Part shown: one piece after another, positions 5,990 through 9,408 of the stretch | Layout of the letters: every line of letters begins with the position of its first letter | How positions within the stretch are numbered: the first letter of the stretch is position 1 | Origin: Lachnospiraceae bacterium | GTDB taxonomy: Bacteria; Bacillota; Clostridia; Lachnospirales; Lachnospiraceae | NCBI GenBank assembly: GCA_017964055.1 | Contig: JAGCSS010000257.1 | Span: 1 to 9,408, forward strand | DNA: 9,408 nucleotides | Direction of reading: 5' to 3' | The notes under the pieces: generated by a model | What the model was told of the DNA's origin: nothing | Database searches by the model: none | The model's input: only the letters and a program-made list of their open reading frames with translations | Position numbers and translations under genes: made by a program

Positions 5990-8989
5990 ATGAAGAACAG
6001 GATCGGAATTAAGAGGATGGCGCTGATCATGGTTATGGCGCTTATTCTTCAGGTGTTCGCTTATTCCGGCGCGATCAGGACCATGGCGGTGACGGATATC
6101 TCCATGGACGATTTCGAGGATACCATCAGTACCTACAATATCGACGATTCAATCCTTTCTTACAACGATTATCGTGCGGCGCACGCGTCGGATGCTGTTC
6201 CGGACAGGACCGTCATCATCGGCGCGGATGCGGTTGTGCGTTATGAGGAGAGCGGCGCTGCGGCTGAGGCAAAACTGATCCCTGCGGGTGATCCGGAAGT
6301 GGGAGCGGGAGAGCATAACAGCGGCAGCAGCATACTGACAACAGAGGATTCGCTGGTTGAGTTCGAGGTGAACATCCCCGAGACGGGCATGTACAATATG
6401 TCACTCGAGTATTTCCCGACAGCGGGCAAGAACTCCGATATCGAGCGCGCGATCTTCATCGACGGTGAGCTTCCCTTCAAGGAGATGTCGCTCGTTACAT
6501 TTTCCAGAGTCTGGACCGCCAGGGGCGAGCGCGTGACCGGAGCGAACGGCACCACCGCTTATACCTGGGAAAAGGATAACCAGGGCAATGACGTTAAGCC
6601 CGGCATGATCGAGGCTCCCGAGTGGCAGACACGTTATGTTTACGACAGCGACGGCTATATCACCACGCCTCTGGCTGTTTATCTTACCGCGGGTGATCAC
6701 ACCGTTACGTTCGTTTCCATCAAGGAGCCCGTTATCATCGGTTCCGTTATCTTTGACAATGCAAAGACTGCTTCATCCTACGCAGAGGTCAAGTCGGCTC
6801 TCGACGCGGCAGGCGCAAAGGATACATCGGGAAAGCAGATACTGATCGAGGCCGAGAACCTTACGAAGGCTTCCTCACAGATGCTTTATCCCCAGCAGGA
6901 CCAGAGCTCGCCCGAGGTCGTTCCGGCCAGCTCAAAGACACTTCTCAACAATACCGTCGGCGGCAATTCATGGAGACTTGTAGGCCAGTGGCTCGAGTGG
7001 CAGTTCGATGTTCCCGAGACCGGCTATTACGAGATCACGATGCATGACAAGCAGAACTTCAGCCGCGGCGTGGCTGTATCGAGACGTATATCGATCGACG
7101 GTGCGGTTCCTTTCTCGGAGCTGGACAATTATGAGTTCGGTTATTCTCAGAACTGGAAGATAGAGACCCTCTCGGATGAGAGCGGAGAGCCGTTCAGATT
7201 CTATCTTGATGCGGGCTCGCATACGATCCGCATGGAGGTCGTGCTCGGTGATTTCTCGACGATCGTCGGCATGGTCGAGGATGCGGTACAAAGGCTCAAC
7301 GACATTTACCGCCGCGTGATCAAGATCACGGGCGTTTCACCCGACAGATACCGTGACTATCAGATCGAGTCATCGCTGCCCGAACTGACGGGCGACCTGA
7401 TCGCCACCAGAGACATCCTCAACGCGGCGATCGAGAGGCTCGACATCGTTGCGGGCAAGAATTCCGACAAGAAAACGGTGCTGCTCACGATGAGAGATCA
7501 GCTCGACGACCTGATCAAGGATAACGATGATTTCGTTAAGGTCATCAGTTCCTACAAGGTTAACGTCAGAGCCTGCGGTAACTGGATCACACAGGTTATC
7601 AGCCAGCCTCTCGCACTCGACTCGTTCAGCATCCATTCGGCGGATACAAAGTCCGGCATCTCGAAGTCGAATTTCTTCACGAGAGCGGGACACGAGATCA
7701 GCCGACTGTTCTATTCCTTTGTGATCGACTACAACCAGATCGGTTCGGTAGCCGAGGACAAGGACGCAAAGGTCATCACGCTCTGGATCGGTTCCGGACG
7801 TGACCAGGCAAACGTTATCAAGTCCCTGATCGATGAGACATTCACAAATAAAAACGGCATCAGCGTCAATGTTCAGCTCGTAGACATGTCGACGCTGCTG
7901 AAGGCGACCCTCGTTGGAGAGGGCCCCGATGTGGCCATACAGGTCGCAAATACAAACGGTATCGCAGGCGCGGTACTCAATACGGGCAATGATACTCCGG
8001 TCAACTACGGTATCAGACATGCGGTGCTCGACCTCACGCGCTTCCCCGACTGGCAGGAGGTACTGACCAGGTTCCCGGATGCGGCTTACGAGCAGTTTAT
8101 GTACAACGGAGCGCTGTACGCGCTTCCCGAGACGATCACCTTCCCCGTTATGTTCTACAGAAAGGACATCTTAAAGGAGATCGGCCTCGAGCTTCCCACC
8201 ACATGGGATGACGTTAAGGTAGCAATGTCGGTTCTTTCAAAGAACCAGATGGAATTCGGCATGCTCCCGAACGAGCAGCTTTTCGCTTCGATGCTCTATC
8301 AGCACGGCGGAAAGTACTACACCGAGGATTCAAAGGCTTCGGCTCTCGATTCGGATATCGCGGTCAACGCGTTCAAGGTATTCTGCAATTACTACACGGA
8401 TTACAAGATAGACCGTTCCACATCGGTTGAGGAACGTTTCCGTACAGGCGAATGTCCGATCATCATCGCGGACTACACCGACTACAACAACTTCGCGGTA
8501 TCCGCGCCCGATATCGCCGGACTCTGGAGCTTCACACAGATCCCCGGCATGGTGCAGGAGGACGGCAGCGTAGATCATTCGGTGGCATGTACCGGACTCG
8601 CGAGCATGATCATGGCAGATACGGATTATCCCGAAGAGAGCTGGGCATTCATCAAATGGTGGTCATCGGCCGAGACACAGACGGCTTACGGCCGCGAGAT
8701 GGAGTCACTGATGGGTTCGGCGGCACGTGTTCCGACCGCGAACTACGAGGCTTTCACAAACATGAGCTGGCCCGTGAGCGATTTCAGGGCACTTCAGGAA
8801 TCGATGCAGTGCGTACGCGGCATCCCGCAGGTTCCCGGCGGATATTATTCCTGGCGTAACGTTAACAACGCATTCTACACGGTAGTTACCGAGACGGATA
8901 CAGCCTCACCGCGTGAGGAACTGATGGACAAGGTTATCTACATCAATGCGGAAATAGATTACAAGCGCGCAGAGCTTGGACTTGACTGA
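5990..8989 (+). CDS. Giant secreted sugar-binding protein with duplicated carbohydrate-binding-like modules
   Basis: At 999 residues this is over twice the usual ~430 of an ABC solute-binding protein. In order: a signal sequence (basic MKNRIGIKR, hydrophobic to about 27; no lipobox Cys anywhere near it); a short linker; beta-sandwich-like module 1 (about 75-260); module 2 (about 284-418); a helix-rich segment (about 420-590); and a family 1-type solute-binding domain (594-999) with YNGALYALPETITFPVMFYRKDIL, PTTWDDV and WAFIKWW. Module 2 opens with ILIEAEN, the typical start of CBM6/CBM35-like domains. The modules share PETG-x-Y (130 and 342), IDG-x2-PF (157 and 369) and YL-x-AG-x-HT (231 and 405). 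The ribosome site AAGGAG (5976-5981) supports the ATG. It probably captures an oligosaccharide at the cell surface for the ABC permeases that follow; the ligand is unknown. Confidence 0.93.
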   Translation: MKNRIGIKRMALIMVMALILQVFAYSGAIRTMAVTDISMDDFEDTISTYNIDDSILSYNDYRAAHASDAVPDRTVIIGADAVVRYEESGAAAEAKLIPAGDPEVGAGEHNSGSSILTTEDSLVEFEVNIPETGMYNMSLEYFPTAGKNSDIERAIFIDGELPFKEMSLVTFSRVWTARGERVTGANGTTAYTWEKDNQGNDVKPGMIEAPEWQTRYVYDSDGYITTPLAVYLTAGDHTVTFVSIKEPVIIGSVIFDNAKTASSYAEVKSALDAAGAKDTSGKQILIEAENLTKASSQMLYPQQDQSSPEVVPASSKTLLNNTVGGNSWRLVGQWLEWQFDVPETGYYEITMHDKQNFSRGVAVSRRISIDGAVPFSELDNYEFGYSQNWKIETLSDESGEPFRFYLDAGSHTIRMEVVLGDFSTIVGMVEDAVQRLNDIYRRVIKITGVSPDRYRDYQIESSLPELTGDLIATRDILNAAIERLDIVAGKNSDKKTVLLTMRDQLDDLIKDNDDFVKVISSYKVNVRACGNWITQVISQPLALDSFSIHSADTKSGISKSNFFTRAGHEISRLFYSFVIDYNQIGSVAEDKDAKVITLWIGSGRDQANVIKSLIDETFTNKNGISVNVQLVDMSTLLKATLVGEGPDVAIQVANTNGIAGAVLNTGNDTPVNYGIRHAVLDLTRFPDWQEVLTRFPDAAYEQFMYNGALYALPETITFPVMFYRKDILKEIGLELPTTWDDVKVAMSVLSKNQMEFGMLPNEQLFASMLYQHGGKYYTEDSKASALDSDIAVNAFKVFCNYYTDYKIDRSTSVEERFRTGECPIIIADYTDYNNFAVSAPDIAGLWSFTQIPGMVQEDGSVDHSVACTGLASMIMADTDYPEESWAFIKWWSSAETQTAYGREMESLMGSAARVPTANYEAFTNMSWPVSDFRALQESMQCVRGIPQVPGGYYSWRNVNNAFYTVVTETDTASPREELMDKVIYINAEIDYKRAELGLD

Positions 8990-9006
8990 GGAAGGAGGGC
9001 GAATCG

Positions 9007-9408
9007 GTGGATAAAAACAATTATCAGGGTACGGTTTCGACCCTTCCGCGCAGCAGAATGACGCTGTGGGATCAGATGAAGAGGAGCAAGTCCTCATATC
9101 TGATGCTGGCTCCGTATTTCATCCTGTTCTTCTTCTTTACGGTACTGCCCGTAGGTATGGCGATGATCTTCAGCTTCACATATTACAACATGCTGGAGAT
9201 GCCTCAGTTCATCGGTTGGAAGAACTACATCAAGCTTTTCCTTGAGGATGACATCTTCATCAAATCACTGAAGAATACGCTGATCCTGGCCGTTGTAACA
9301 GGCCCTGTCAGCTACTTCATGTGCCTGCTCTTCGCATGGATCATCAATGAGTTCAAGGGGTGGCTCAGAGCCTTCCTGACTCTGATATTCTACGCGCCTT
9401 CGATATGC
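9007..9408 (+). CDS. Carbohydrate ABC transporter permease, MalF/UgpA-type, N-terminal part
   Basis: The right edge cuts this gene; 134 residues are visible. The GTG start is supported by AAGGAGGG (8992-8999) 7 nt upstream and by an 18-nt gap after the binding-protein gene. The product has a cytoplasmic basic N-terminus, a first membrane segment (about 31-55: LMLAPYFILFFFFTVLPVG), an external FIGWKNYIKLF segment typical of MalF/UgpA/LacF-type permeases, a second membrane segment from SLKNTLILAVVTGPVSYF, and the start of the third up to the family's FYAPS-type motif at the cut. The EAA loop that contacts the ATPase lies beyond the window. It would form a heterodimer with a second permease, presumably the next gene, and take substrate from the giant binding protein. 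Confidence 0.92.
   Translation, partial: MDKNNYQGTVSTLPRSRMTLWDQMKRSKSSYLMLAPYFILFFFFTVLPVGMAMIFSFTYYNMLEMPQFIGWKNYIKLFLEDDIFIKSLKNTLILAVVTGPVSYFMCLLFAWIINEFKGWLRAFLTLIFYAPSIC

Noticed and set aside
6371..6394. IPETG and VPETG (second at 7010) as sortase LPxTG-type anchors
   Set aside because: They are internal, lack the following hydrophobic segment and basic tail, and are equivalent turns of the two repeated modules.
7370..8020. Open reading frame of 216 codons on the minus strand inside the binding-protein gene
   Set aside because: It mirrors the strongly biased codons of the sense gene, has no ribosome site or recognisable domain, and lies fully within a convincing CDS.
8452..8859. 135-codon plus-strand frame overlapping the binding-protein gene
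   Set aside because: It is Arg/His/Gly-rich out-of-frame reading of a conserved solute-binding domain, with no ribosome site.

Overview
The window reads as chromosomal DNA of a Gram-positive Clostridia member, most likely a Lachnospiraceae-type gut or rumen anaerobe. This is an inference from gene content and style: strong AGGAGG-type ribosome sites, frequent GTG and TTG starts, G/C-rich third codon positions next to very AT-rich intergenic DNA, and YesL-type (DUF624) membrane proteins beside a very large sugar-binding protein. No 16S rRNA or other taxonomic marker is present. Every gene lies on the + strand.

Region 1 (2-3249) is a housekeeping block. It holds the C-terminal part of a cardiolipin synthase-like phospholipase D protein, an 80-residue zinc-ribbon/HTH protein that overlaps ruvA by 4 nt, ruvA and ruvB (Holliday-junction branch migration), and a shikimate kinase with an unusual N-terminal extension. 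It closes with a clear intrinsic terminator (3208-3249).

Region 2 (3250-9408) is an accessory carbohydrate-uptake locus. A LacI-family regulator is transcribed from a near-consensus promoter packed with TGTGCA/TGCACA half-sites. A 242-nt intergenic leader follows, with an extended -10 promoter, a TGTGCA-type inverted repeat, three hairpins and a 20-bp CG-centred palindrome. Then come two tandem YesL-family membrane proteins, a 999-residue secreted solute-binding protein with two duplicated carbohydrate-binding-like modules in front of the binding domain, and the start of an ABC sugar permease cut by the window edge. Spacing and promoter placement suggest that the yesL pair, the binding protein and the permease form one operon controlled by the LacI-type protein. 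The second permease and any glycoside hydrolases would lie beyond the right edge.

The most interesting material is the giant binding protein, which has no lipobox and a helical region of unknown role, and the dense operator/hairpin architecture of the two intergenic regions. No CRISPR array, tRNA, rRNA, insertion sequence or phage feature was seen. No stretch over 300 bases lacks a gene.
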